Assembly: GCF_000005505.3 (NCBI RefSeq)
Contig: NC_016131.3
Span: 34,959,001-35,023,000, forward strand
Direction of reading: 5' to 3'
DNA: 64,000 bases
Source of the DNA: Brachypodium distachyon
Lineage: Eukaryota > Streptophyta > Magnoliopsida > Poales > Poaceae
Numbering within the stretch: position 1 is the first letter of the stretch; each line of letters starts with the position of its first letter. Shown here one piece after another: positions 11,297 through 20,384 of the stretch. A program made the position numbers and the translations under genes. Below the pieces are notes generated by a model. The model was given only the letters and a program-made list of their open reading frames with translations, did not search any database and had not been told where the DNA came from.

Positions 11297-11752
11297 TTGT
11301 GGCCTAGAACTATGAACACAGGTAAGAATTGGATCTTGGATGCCATGGAAAGGATGAACTTGGAGCTTGGGTTTCTGCTGACCCTTCCCAGGGTTGGACT
11401 GCTTTTCTGCTTGCTAGCATATAATTATACTAGCCATGCTTATTTTGTTCCAATTGCATATAAATTTGCTCGCATAACTGTATCAACAGAGATAGTAGCT
11501 AGAAGAGTAAGGAAAAATTCAAAATCAAATCGCTAGATGCATTCATAGCGGAAACAATTAGCAATCAAAATTATATCGTAGATGCATTATTCCCAGCAGA
11601 ACACAATTTGCAATCAAAATTACATCGTCACATGGATTCACAACAGAGAAGACAACTAAACTACAAATTACATCACGATTCAACGCTTCGATTGCAGCAG
11701 TTGGATCCAGGTGGAGCTGGCGCCGCCGCACGCACCAGGCCGCGCCACCATC
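11297..11752 (-). other. probable internal DNA of the CACTA element, left of the Tat insertion
   Basis: By the shared CCATC duplication, this stretch was joined to 14173 before the Tat element inserted. It shows no recognisable domain. It may contain part of an exon and intron of the CACTA gene, but I cannot confirm this. Confidence 0.4.
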
Positions 11753-12567
11753 TGTCATGGTGGTGTCACGGCAGATGCCATAGGATGGCTTGAGTTGGGG
11801 CCGATGGACGCTGGTGGATCTGGAGGAGGAAGAAACGTGAAGAAGAACACGTACGAAGATACGCTTGGACACGTGGATCTACCCAGGTTCGGAGCCCTCT
11901 TGCAGAGGTAAAGCTCCTACTCCTGCTTGTATGGATTTTCCGGGATAACACCGATTACAGAGATGCTCCTAGAGCTGTATTCTTGAGGAAGAAGAAGAAG
12001 AAGAAGAAGATAGGAATCCCTCAGAGTCTCTCCCTTCACCGTAGGGGGTGAAGGTCTACTTATAGGCGCCACCTGGCTCGGTGCCATGTGGGCCAGGATC
12101 GCCGTCGCTATCTACGAGCCCCGCCGGCTCGCGGCACTGTTCCCTCCAGACTGTACTGTGGGGGACAAAGCCGCTTTACTTTCCACCGGCTTCATCAAGG
12201 AATCTCTTTTCTGTGCTTCCAGCGCGTGGTCTTCTGACATCGCGGTGCAGGCGCTGACTGCTTTCCCGGGGCGGTGACGGCTTCACCTTATCTTCGCCCG
12301 CGTGGTCAGGACAAGACCGTTGAGGGATCTCGGCTACCGCCGAGACTCCCGTATCCGCCTTGACCCTGCATACTTTACGTAACAGAACAATAGTGCCGGC
12401 ATACACTAGGTATGCCGGCTTAACCGGCTTAGCGTTAGTCAAACTTGAAAATACCAGCATATAAATCCTAGCCGGCTTAGCCTCCTTTATCTCGGCTTAG
12501 AACGATCTCTGTTAACTCGGCCAGAGTGGTGTCGTTGTGACCCTGCCCGGGGTCATTCCCCCGACAC
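11753..12567 (-). repeat. 3' LTR of Tat-type element (815 bp)
   Basis: Minus strand starts TGTCGGGGGAATGACCCC and ends CCACCATGACA. A TATA-like CTATAAGTAG lies near 12066-12057. A (GAA)n microsatellite runs from 11982 to 12010. The first ~423 bp are nearly identical to 14167-13745. Confidence 0.85.
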
Positions 12568-13328
12568 TAGTCCCCGAAGCTGGTGCGATCCGGCACGGAA
12601 AGATGTTGGGTTGCGACAGCTTCCCACAATCAGAACACCGGCCGCTTACTTGGTTTTAGCTGATACAAATGCCGGAGTAACTTCCAAGCCGGGATTCCGG
12701 GTTGATACGTCCCCCAACTTCTAGCCGAGATCCTTCTCTCTTCACAACTGATAACTGGAAACTCCCATTTGTTGGGACGACGGCTGCCAACGGGAAAATA
12801 AGGCTCGAACTTCTGCCGTCGCGCTTTGTTAGGCGAACCTGCTGTTGTGCCGGACAATTGTGCCGGTTAACAATTAAGAGTGACCTCGATTCTTGAGCGG
12901 ACAAATATACGCCGGGTATTGCGGGATTCTCGACCGGACGCCGCGCGGTAACCGAGCGCATGTCTTGATAAGCATAACTGCTCATATCATGGGCTGATCC
13001 CCCTAGCCACTTGGCGGATATCATGGGAAACATGCCCCCATTACTCCGCCTCGGCCATAAAAGGAGACACAAGCGTGAGGGGAAACCCCTTTGCGTTCTT
13101 TGCCATCTTCGCCCTTTCGTCTTCCTTGCGCCCCTAAGCTCTCTGCTCCCTGCGTTCTTCGCCGCTGCTGCTCCGAGCAACCCTGCTGCCACAGTTCCTC
13201 ACCTCCGAGCTCGCAGCCGTCGCCGCATCACCCGCAGCCCCTTAGGCTTCCGCCGCGGTTAGCTTGCTAGCTCCGGCCTCGCGCGAGCGCTTGTTTCTTT
13301 CGAAACCCTAGATCTATTTCTTCCGTCC

Positions 13329-13744
13329 ATGGCGTCCTCTTCCCGTGCTCAAGCCGCCGGCTCTGCTGCTCATGCGGAGGAGAAAAACTCCGAACGAGCC
13401 GCGTGGGATGGCTCCGAGGTCACTTCGGATGACCTCAAATGGCTTCACAACTCTCGCCGAATCCCGATGGGAGTCCAGTCCTGGCTTCCCGGCGACGAAG
13501 TCGTCCCCGTCCCCGAGGAAGGTGAACGTGTCGTCTTCCTATCTCATTTTGAGCGCGGATTCGCCCTTCCGGCTAGCGAGTTCTTCCGTTCTTTCCTTGA
13601 CTTCCTTGGTCTCCAACCTCACCATCTCCTGGCGAATGCCATCCTCACTCTTTCGGCCTTCGTCACTTGTTGCGAGGGTTATCTCGGCCTCTAGCCATCC
13701 ATTGCCCTGTGGTCCCGGTATTTTATGTTCCGGTCGCAGGTTAT
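13329..13744 (+). pseudogene. antisense ORF of Tat-type element (Transposase_28 / 'putative gypsy type transposon' domain), truncated
   Basis: It runs opposite to the element. The product starts MASSSRAQAAGSAAHAEEKN and carries the conserved block VVFLSHFERGFALPASEFF, FLDFLGLQPHHLLANAILTL, CCEGYLGL, which I recognise as the PF04195 family found in extra ORFs of Tat-lineage gypsy elements. Function is unknown. A TAG at 13692-13694 interrupts it; the frame continues PSIALWSRYFMFRSQVI until the junction with the LTR at 13745, where the rest has been deleted. A TATA-like CATAAAAGG lies at 13056-13064, about 270 bp upstream of the ATG. The reading beyond 13745 is LTR sequence and not a real C-terminus. 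Confidence 0.8.
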
Positions 13745-14167
13745 CCCTCCAGACTGTACTGTGGGGGACAAAGCCGCTTTACTTTCCACCGGCTTCATCA
13801 AGGAATCTCCTTTCGGTGCTTCCAGCGCGTGGTCTTCTGACATCGCGGTGCAGGCGCTGACTGCTTTCCCGGGGCGGTGACGGCTTCACCTTATCTTCGC
13901 CCGCGTGGTCAGGACATGACCGTTGAGGGATCTCGGCTACCGCCGAGACTCCCGTATCCGCCTTGACCCTGCATACTTTACATAACAGAACAATAGTGCC
14001 GGCATACACTAGGTATGCCGGCTTAACCGGCTTAGCGTTAGTCGAACTTGAAAATACCGGCATATAAATCCTAGCCGGCTTAGCCTCCTTTATCTCGGCT
14101 TAGAACGATCTCTGTTAACTCGGCCAGAGTGGTGTCGTTGTGACCCTACCCGGGGTCATTCCCCCGA
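13745..14167 (-). repeat. truncated 5' LTR of Tat-type element (423 bp)
   Basis: Nearly identical to the first 423 bp of the LTR at 12567-11753, with only scattered substitutions. It breaks off at 13745, where the antisense-ORF sequence begins. The end of the LTR, the PBS and gag-pol are deleted. Confidence 0.85.
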
Positions 14168-14172
14168 CACCA

Positions 14173-15255
14173 TCTTCTTTCCCGCGTCGGCCACCATGAT
14201 GTGAGAGAGAGAGTGAGGGAGAGACCCAAAGAGAGAGAGAGAGAGAAAGAACGTACCAGTGGTGGAGTGTGTTGGCGTGAGGACGGCGACCGTGGCTTCA
14301 TGGCAGCGGCGGGTCCCCATGGCGGCAGCGACCGGATCCGGCGGATCGGCTGAAGATGGCCGAGGGCGCGGCTGGCGGGGGGGAGGCGGCGTCGGGGCGG
14401 GCTTGCGCGGAGGCGCCGGTGCACGACCTCAAAGCCCGCGGCTCCATGGTCGCCGCTGCTGCTCCGGGGGCCTCCGGGTCGGATCCAGGTGGCCGGGCGG
14501 GGCCGGTGTCTGAGAAGGCCGGGCGGGGCTGGGGTCAAGGACGCAGAAGAGAGCTGACGGAGTTCGGGGGAGAGACGATGGGGTGGCGGCAGGTCTGAGG
14601 GAGAAAATAGAGAGGTAGAGAGAAGAGGCAGGGAGGGGTATTTTATACCTCCCCCTCAAACCCTAAAAAGCCCGTCACTGATGTGCCAAATATGATTTTT
14701 TTTCTGTTTAAAAAAAAGAAGACATAGAAAGGAAAAATGTACCTTTGTTTGGCATTGAAAGATGCACCTTTGTGCATATAATGGACACATTATGATGAAC
14801 TAAGACATAGAAAGGACACTGACTTGGTTCATTTTGCTTAAAACCATAAACTTCAAGTGTGGAAAATAACAAGTTTGTACTACATAGTTCATTTTTAAAA
14901 TACTAACATATGATATTATTGTTCCATCATGTTAAGCAAGAAAAAATAAGACTTTTGCAAAAAGAATCATATTTTTTTGATTTTTTATGAATAAGTTATG
15001 ATTATTTCAATCATCAAATGTCGCCATGAGTCATCAGTGGCGGGCCAAAATTAAAAGACCGCCACTAATGTGTGTCTATGTGAATTTTGCCATCTTCACA
15101 TTGAACTATTAGTGACGGGCCTCCTGGGCCCGTTACTAATGAGTAGTCATCAGTGATGGCTCTGCGTGCCCGTCACTGATGAGGGGTCATCAGTGACGGG
15201 CGAGCACGCGACCGTCACTGATGACTCGTCACATATGTACCGTTTTGTAGTAGTA
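14173..15255 (-). mobile_element. CACTA (En/Spm-type) transposon 5' end
   Basis: The right end reads, on the minus strand, ACTACTACAAAACGG, the CACTA terminal inverted repeat with its first C apparently changed to T. It is followed by a subterminal region (about 15240-14667) with repeated 10-12-bp units of the type ATCAGTGACGGGC in both orientations, the usual transposase-binding arrangement. A TATA box (GGTATAAAATACC, near 14640) and a GC-rich first exon-like region (14659-14190, minus) follow. The other end is not recognisable. The element has inserted into the RT domain of a minus-strand LINE. Confidence 0.75.
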
Positions 15256-15257
15256 AA

Positions 15258-18200
15258 GGGCATGGATGCATTCAAAAGCGACAATCGCATTGTCCGTAAT
15301 CATTCTCGCCGGAACAAGGCACTTTGGGTATCCGAGATCAAGCCGTTGAGCAGCGGGTGGAGGCGATTAACAAGACATTTCGCCACCACCTTGTGGATTA
15401 CATTACATAGACTGATAGGGCGAAAGTCCTTCAAGCAGATGGGGTTCTTGATCTTAGGGATAAGCACGATGACTGTGTCGTTGACGCCTACGGGCATGGT
15501 ACCTATCTCAAAAAAAAAATCTTACCGCCCAGATAATATCCATCTTCACAGTGGCCCAGTGGCGTTGGAAGAAGCATGCCGGGAAGTCGTCCGGTCCAGG
15601 AGCTTTGAGAGGCCCGATCTGGAATAGGGCATCGCTAATCTCCTTGTCTGTGAAGGCTTTGCAAAGGTTCTCTTTCATATCCTCATCCACCCTAGCCGTT
15701 AAGCAGTCGATGAGAGGGTCAGGTTGGACATTGGCGTCTTCAGTGAACAATTCCTTGAAGTAATCTGTGGCCATCTCCTCAATTTCAGCTGCATCATCAG
15801 CAAAACTCCCGTCAGCTCTCTGCAACTTAGTGATCTTGTTCTTTTTCGCCCTCCACGTCGATTTTCGGTGGAAGAAGGCCGTGTTTCGATCCCCTGATTT
15901 GATCCAGTCCACACGAGATCTTTGGTGCCATTTAGCTTCATCTTTGTCTAGCAATTCGTCCATTTCGACAGAGATTTCCTTGTATCTCCTCCTGCTACGG
16001 GCATCTCTTCTAGACGACGACCATTGAAGCTGACCTCTCTTCTTTTCAATGGATTTGCCAATATTCCCAATGTTCTCACCACTCCAGCCATGCAAATGCG
16101 TCAACACGCTACTCAATGAGTTTGCAACCGCCCCCAAATCTCCCCCATTACAGTGTACAGCCCAGGCTTTATCCACCTCGGCCCCAAGCTGTTCTTCTCT
16201 TTCCCAATAGGACTCGTAGCGTCTAGCAGACGGTCTGCGAGCAGCAGGTTCAGAGCTATGCAGCGTGATCAGGATGGGGGCATGGTCTGATCTGGGGGAG
16301 ATGAGATAATGCACCTTACACTTTGGGAATAAGTCTGACCAGGCCGGAGAAGCAACTGCTCTGTCAAGTCTCACTCTGATGTTCCTGGCCCCCTCTTGCT
16401 TCTAATCATAGGCCCATATATTGCCCACAAAGCCAAGGTCATGAAGATCACATTGGGAGAGAACTTCTCAAAATTCAAACATCTGTTTTTCTCCCCTCTT
16501 CCTTCTCGAGAAGTGCTCACACTGCCACATCACTTCGTTGAAGTCCCCCGCCACCAACCAAGGCTCATTGCGGAGGGGGTGGATCCTTCTAAGCAGCTCC
16601 CACATGTGGTGGCGGAGATGAGTACAAGGTTCACCATACACGAAAGTACTCCTCCACTTTATTCCATTTTGATCATTGATTATTACATTGATAAAACGAC
16701 TACTAAATGAAAGCAAATCCACTTGCACATTCTCATCCCAAAAGAGCGCAAGCCCCCCTCCCTTCCCGTTCCCCGGAACAATGATCACGTTCTTCAAGCC
16801 CAACCTCCACTCGAGGCCTTCCACTACTGTCTGACGGTTGTGTGAGATCGAGATAAGCAATCAGAGGGGGGGTGAATGATTGCGCGGAAGCAAATTAAAA
16901 CTTTTCCCGGAAGTTCAAACCCTAAATCACATTTCTGTCCGTGATAGTAAAACAGCCGTAACTTTTGATTGAATGAACCAAAAAATCCGTATGAGTATGC
17001 AAAAGAAAAGGTATTGAAATTATCTAACCAACACAACAAGAATCAGATCAATCGGACGTACCAATCAACAGATATGATCAAAATAGTAATACCTGACAGA
17101 AAGTTACGAGGATTAATCTAAAACCAATTTCGAGAAATAACAAGAAAGATGAATTAATCGCAATTTTCACTTGATCTCGTGATAAACCTGCAGCAAAGTA
17201 TTATGAACTCGTGATGAACCTGCACCAAAGTGTTAGAAAGATCTAGCATGAAGAATCCACGAAGATCCGAGAAGAACAGAGATGACACCGCCAACGAATC
17301 TCTTTATTGCAACGATGTTGATCGATTACAAAAGATGCAACCATGCATCCAAAAACTCTCCAAGAATTGATCTAGATCCAAAGCTCTGAGTTCCCTCACG
17401 TCCTTACTAAAACCCTAGCTAGGATGCCCTCTATTTATAAGGGAAAATTCGCGACCCTAAACCGAGTCCGAATCCAACACGAACTCCTCTGTCCCGGTCG
17501 GTATTTTTCCCGTGGGGCCCGCATACGATCTCGGATTGAGATGACTCCAAAAGCAAAGTTGTTCGTCTCGACGACGCGCACAACTTTCATGTAGACCACT
17601 TTTCCATCCGACGCCATCTTGATAACACTACTGTTTAATCTTTAAACAGCTCTCATCCAGCCACGGTTGGACCTACATATCTTCACGTCGATGCCATTCC
17701 GTGCCATCAACTCTTCTTGTGATGTCTTCAAAACTCGACCATCACGTATCGAATATCTCCAATACCGCACATATCCGGTATAAACAATTACGACAAACCG
17801 GTGCCCTCCTGGATCATCGTAGCCTTCACTTCCGTTGTTCCTTCGCACAAACGTCCCGCATGACCTTGATCCTCGACCTCAGCTTCTCCCAAGTTTCGTC
17901 CCTCGATCCTGTCATCGACCACGTTCGTCTAGCTCCGGCAACACCTGAAAGCGAACACACAAATAACCAGTACGAGCACAAGTCCACGACTTGACTCAGG
18001 GTAAGTTCCACACAACTCACGTCATGTTTTCACATAAGAAACTAATGGATCGGCACACCACTAGCAAAGCACTAAGTCTAAACAAGATACATGTCATCAC
18101 ATAAATATCCATATTATCCAAAGTATCTACATCAATGTTTCATCTAAAACACTTGCCAATGTTACACATCACTTATGGTTTCACATGTTGCGGGTTTCCG

Positions 18201-18303
18201 AGAGGAAGAGGATCTTCGGTTGGTGTTTCCTGACCAGGCGGAGGAGCTCTTGAACTGTATGGGGCTGGCCAATCCCCCAGCAGTTCCAGCACAACCGACT
18301 CAT
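15258..18303 (-). pseudogene. LINE ORF2: AP endonuclease and RT N-terminal part, split and frameshifted
   Basis: ORF2 nicks target DNA and reverse-transcribes LINE RNA. It starts at 18303 with MSRLCWNCWGIGQPHTVQEL and continues LFLSETRN up to the solo LTR. Past the LTR, with one TSD copy removed, it resumes in frame as QTVVEGLEWRLGL and goes on to WLVAGDFNEV, a conserved endonuclease motif. After a frame change it reads RLDRAVASPAWSDLF, SDHAPILITL, DRNTAFFHRK and APGPDDFPACFFQRHW. A frameshift at an A-run (15508-15520) precedes VLIPKIKNPICLKDFRPISL, and another precedes MITDNAIVAFECIHA, where the CACTA end cuts it. All domains present are normal for plant L1, but the copy is dead. Confidence 0.85.
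16841..18185 (-). repeat. solo copia LTR in LINE endonuclease (1345 bp)
   Basis: The termini TGTGAGATCG and TTTCACA form a short inverted repeat. Flanks are GGTTG (16836-16840) and TGTTG (18186-18190), a 5-bp TSD with one mismatch. The LTR at 53697-54881 is related along its whole length and is followed there by a primer-binding site on the minus strand, which gives the orientation. No genes lie inside. Confidence 0.82.
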
Positions 18304-18957
18304 TTTTCTTGACAAGCGCTGTCATTCGCGCCCGTCGGTTCACGAGCGGCCCCATGGCTGGTAGCCTCGTCAACACCCGCCATACTACAAGCGCCCCCTC
18401 CCCCCGTCTCCCCTTCTTCCTGTTCTCGGTTCCATCTTCAAGATCTGCCACCCAGTCGGCATTGTTCCTCTTCCCCAACATATGCCCCGCTCCCTTGCTG
18501 CTCTGCCCCATCTGCCTCTTCGGCTTGTCTTTCTTCACCGACTGCACACCCTTCTTGGTCTTCTTGTTGCTGATTTCTTTCTCTGTGCCTGGCGTCACAG
18601 TGGCCCGAGCACGCTCTGCCTTAAGGTGCTTCCTGACAGCCACACGGAGCTTCGCCCATCCGTCCAGCTTCAGGACACTCGCTGCGGCCATCTGGGGCAT
18701 CATGGTCCCGACAGCCCCTCCAGCATCTGATTCCTTGGTTTTTTCTGCTACCACAGAGAGTTTGCTGACGGCCTCCACCGCCTGCTTCATGGCAGACATG
18801 ATCGGGTCAGTGGCCGTGTGTTCCTCCGACGCCTGCTTCTGTTCACCCTCAGCATGAGCGGCCAGCATCTTCTCGGCACCCAGACCTGAGCTTTGCCCCG
18901 GCAGCCCCATGGACAACTTCCTTGCCGGCGGTGTGAAGTACAGCTGCTTCTTGGTCT
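18297..18957 (-). pseudogene. LINE ORF1 C-terminal part
   Basis: The frame is open from about 18957 down to the solo LTR. It reads TKKQLYFTPPARKLSMGLPG, then an alanine/lysine-rich stretch with EKEISNKKTKKGVQSVKK and RKKGRRGEGALVVWR, as seen in nucleic-acid-binding ORF1 proteins of plant L1 elements. It overlaps the first codons of ORF2 in another frame. The N-terminal half, with any zinc knuckle, is missing. Confidence 0.6.
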
Positions 18958-19079
18958 AGTTTAAAACATCCTGGAGCCTAGAGTAATCTACTTCATCCGA
19001 TCCATAGAAAAATGTTTTGGATTTAATTCAAAGTTGTAAGCACAATAGAGACGTGGGCATGGGTCAGACATTGCATAGA
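18958..19079. other. short intergenic stretch downstream of the lectin-like gene
   Basis: Lies between the LINE and the lectin-like stop codon. It should hold the 3' UTR of the lectin-like gene. No clear polyadenylation signal could be assigned. Confidence 0.4.
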
Positions 19080-20078
19080 CTAACTATCGCTTGGGTTCCG
19101 GCAGCGGCGCCTCGACACCAAGCAGCAAACCACGAGAGACACGATAGCGGCCGTAGCCGCGAGCGACCCGAGCACAGATACGAGTATGACCACCCACGAC
19201 GTGCCCTTCTTGCCATCGCCGTCGTCAAGCCTGTCGACCGTGAGGTCCCAGTCACGAACGCCGACGATGGCATCGCGGACGGCGCCGGCGAAGAAACCGA
19301 CCAGCGCGTCCCGCGTGGTGCTGGCCGCGAGGTTGAGGGGCTCCTCGAGGAGCGCTCTGGGCGGCCTCGACTCCCCGCCGCCGGCGCCCAGGTACACCCT
19401 TAGCCGGTGGTCTGCGGCGTCGTACTCGATCCACACGGCGCGGCGGCTGCCGGGGGCGGATTGCGCTACTGCTGCCGCCGTGGTGTTGGGCGTGATGGTG
19501 ACGTTGAGGCCGACGTCGGGAGACTCCGGCTCGTACGACCTCACCGCGCCGACCTGGACATGGACGAGGCCGTCGGTGGCGTTGGGCTCGGCGCCCGTGG
19601 CCTGGGCCGAGCCGTTGGCGCCGCGGAGGCCCACCGGGTTGTTGAACGTCGGGTACCTGTCGGGGAGGATGACGAACGAGACGGGGGACGCGGACGAGCT
19701 AATCCCCACCGTGAAGCTCGTGTTGAAGGACGCCTCGCGGGCCGGCCGCACCGGCCCGGTCACGATCCTAGGCCCAACGCTACCCGCGGAGTCGTCGGCG
19801 CCGGAGCCGGAGCTCCAGACGTCGACCGTGGCCGCGAGCAGCAAGAATCCCTCGGACGCGTTGACCTCGGGGAAGAACTGGTCGCCCCGGAAGAGGAGCT
19901 GGGCCGGCTGGAGGACGGACCTGTTGGTGGCCGCCACGAGGGCGTCGGTCGTGTTGGCGTCGAAGGCCGGGAAGCTGTACTTGTCCACGTCAGCCGCCAC
20001 GCTGATCGCCGCTACGCAGAGCACTGAGAGCAGGACTAGGAGGACTACAGGCGATGTAAGCTTGCCGGAGCGCGTCAT
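19080..20078 (-). CDS. membrane-anchored L-type (legume) lectin-like protein without kinase domain
   Basis: A single-exon gene of 332 residues with no frame damage. Residues 1-29 form a signal peptide (hydrophobic core VVLLVLLSVLCVAAISVA). Residues ~33-275 resemble the beta-sandwich of L-type lectins, with YSFPAFDA near the start and WIEYDAADHRLRVYL and VGFFAG near the end, as in lectin receptor kinases. Residues ~295-320 are one transmembrane helix, followed by a short basic tail (SRRRCRNPSDS). There are eight N-X-S/T sequons, fitting an extracellular domain. No kinase follows, unlike lectin receptor kinases of about 650 residues. The usual metal-binding motif VEFDT is replaced by VHVQVGAV, so classical Ca/Mn-dependent sugar binding is doubtful. 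A role in cell-surface recognition is an inference from the family. The start codon is supported by the signal peptide and a TATA box 69 bp upstream. Confidence 0.82.
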   Translation of the reverse strand: MTRSGKLTSPVVLLVLLSVLCVAAISVAADVDKYSFPAFDANTTDALVAATNRSVLQPAQLLFRGDQFFPEVNASEGFLLLAATVDVWSSGSGADDSAGSVGPRIVTGPVRPAREASFNTSFTVGISSSASPVSFVILPDRYPTFNNPVGLRGANGSAQATGAEPNATDGLVHVQVGAVRSYEPESPDVGLNVTITPNTTAAAVAQSAPGSRRAVWIEYDAADHRLRVYLGAGGGESRPPRALLEEPLNLAASTTRDALVGFFAGAVRDAIVGVRDWDLTVDRLDDGDGKKGTSWVVILVSVLGSLAATAAIVSLVVCCLVSRRRCRNPSDS

Positions 20079-20146
20079 CTTTGCAATCTGCGATCGATTT
20101 TTGCGTACGTATCCGTTGCGTGGTTGGATAAATGGAACGGGAGGCG

Positions 20147-20153
20147 TTTTATA
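20147..20153 (-). promoter_or_regulatory. TATA box of the lectin-like gene
   Basis: TATAAAA on the minus strand, 69 bp upstream of the ATG at 20078. This leaves room for a short 5' UTR of about 35-40 bases. Confidence 0.65.
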
Positions 20154-20384
20154 GCGTAGGTTGGCGTTGACAGAGTCAAGAGCGGTAGCGGTAACATGCC
20201 TGTACTAGTCAAACCGTGAGACAGAGAGAAGAAGTGTTAAGATTAAAGCTTTGTCAAAGCTAGTTAGATACAGACGAACTAGCTAGTGGTAAACTGCTGC
20301 CAAACAAGACTCTGAGTCTAAAGTAGGGAAACACGCGTGGTTGCCCGGCCCGGCCGGATGTGTCCCTATCGACATTCCTTCTTA

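Larger units (their letters stand above)
11753..14167 (-). mobile_element. Tat-type gypsy deletion derivative (TSD CCATC)
   Basis: The 5-bp sequence CCATC flanks it on both sides (11748-11752 and 14168-14172). On the minus strand it consists of the first 423 bp of the 5' LTR (14167-13745), a short internal region (13744-12568) with an antisense ORF, a polypurine tract GCTTCGGGGACTAG just before the 3' LTR, and a complete 3' LTR (12567-11753). gag, protease, RT and integrase are all missing. It matches the Tat layout in which an extra antisense ORF lies between pol and the 3' LTR. Confidence 0.85.
15256..18957 (-). mobile_element. L1-type LINE, 5' part (ORF1 C-terminus, endonuclease, start of RT)
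   Basis: It runs right to left: end of ORF1 (18957-18297), ORF2 start (18303) with endonuclease, RT N-terminal region, then an abrupt stop at the CACTA end (15255). A 1345-bp solo LTR splits the endonuclease. The RT palm and C-terminus are absent here. The LINE 3' fragment at 6203-7190 is on the same strand but cannot be shown to belong to the same copy. Confidence 0.82.

Noticed and set aside
11735..11752. TGGTGGCGCGG on the minus strand next to the Tat LTR as a primer-binding site
   Set aside because: It lies outside the CCATC duplication, so it belongs to the receiving DNA; the adjacent LTR is the 3' one.
12141..14167. The two 423-bp direct repeats taken as LTRs of a plus-strand element coding for the PF04195 ORF
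   Set aside because: The CCATC duplications, the polypurine tract before 12567 and the TGTCGGGGG start all fit a minus-strand element; the ORF is antisense to it.
6203..18957. The LINE pieces at 6.2-7.2 kb and 15.3-19 kb as one interrupted element
   Set aside because: Same strand and complementary parts, but about 400 residues of RT are missing and no matching junctions were found; left as separate entries.
19186..20154. 322-residue plus-strand ORF opposite the lectin-like gene
   Set aside because: A GC-rich shadow frame; no domain, whereas the minus strand has signal peptide, lectin blocks, membrane helix and TATA box.
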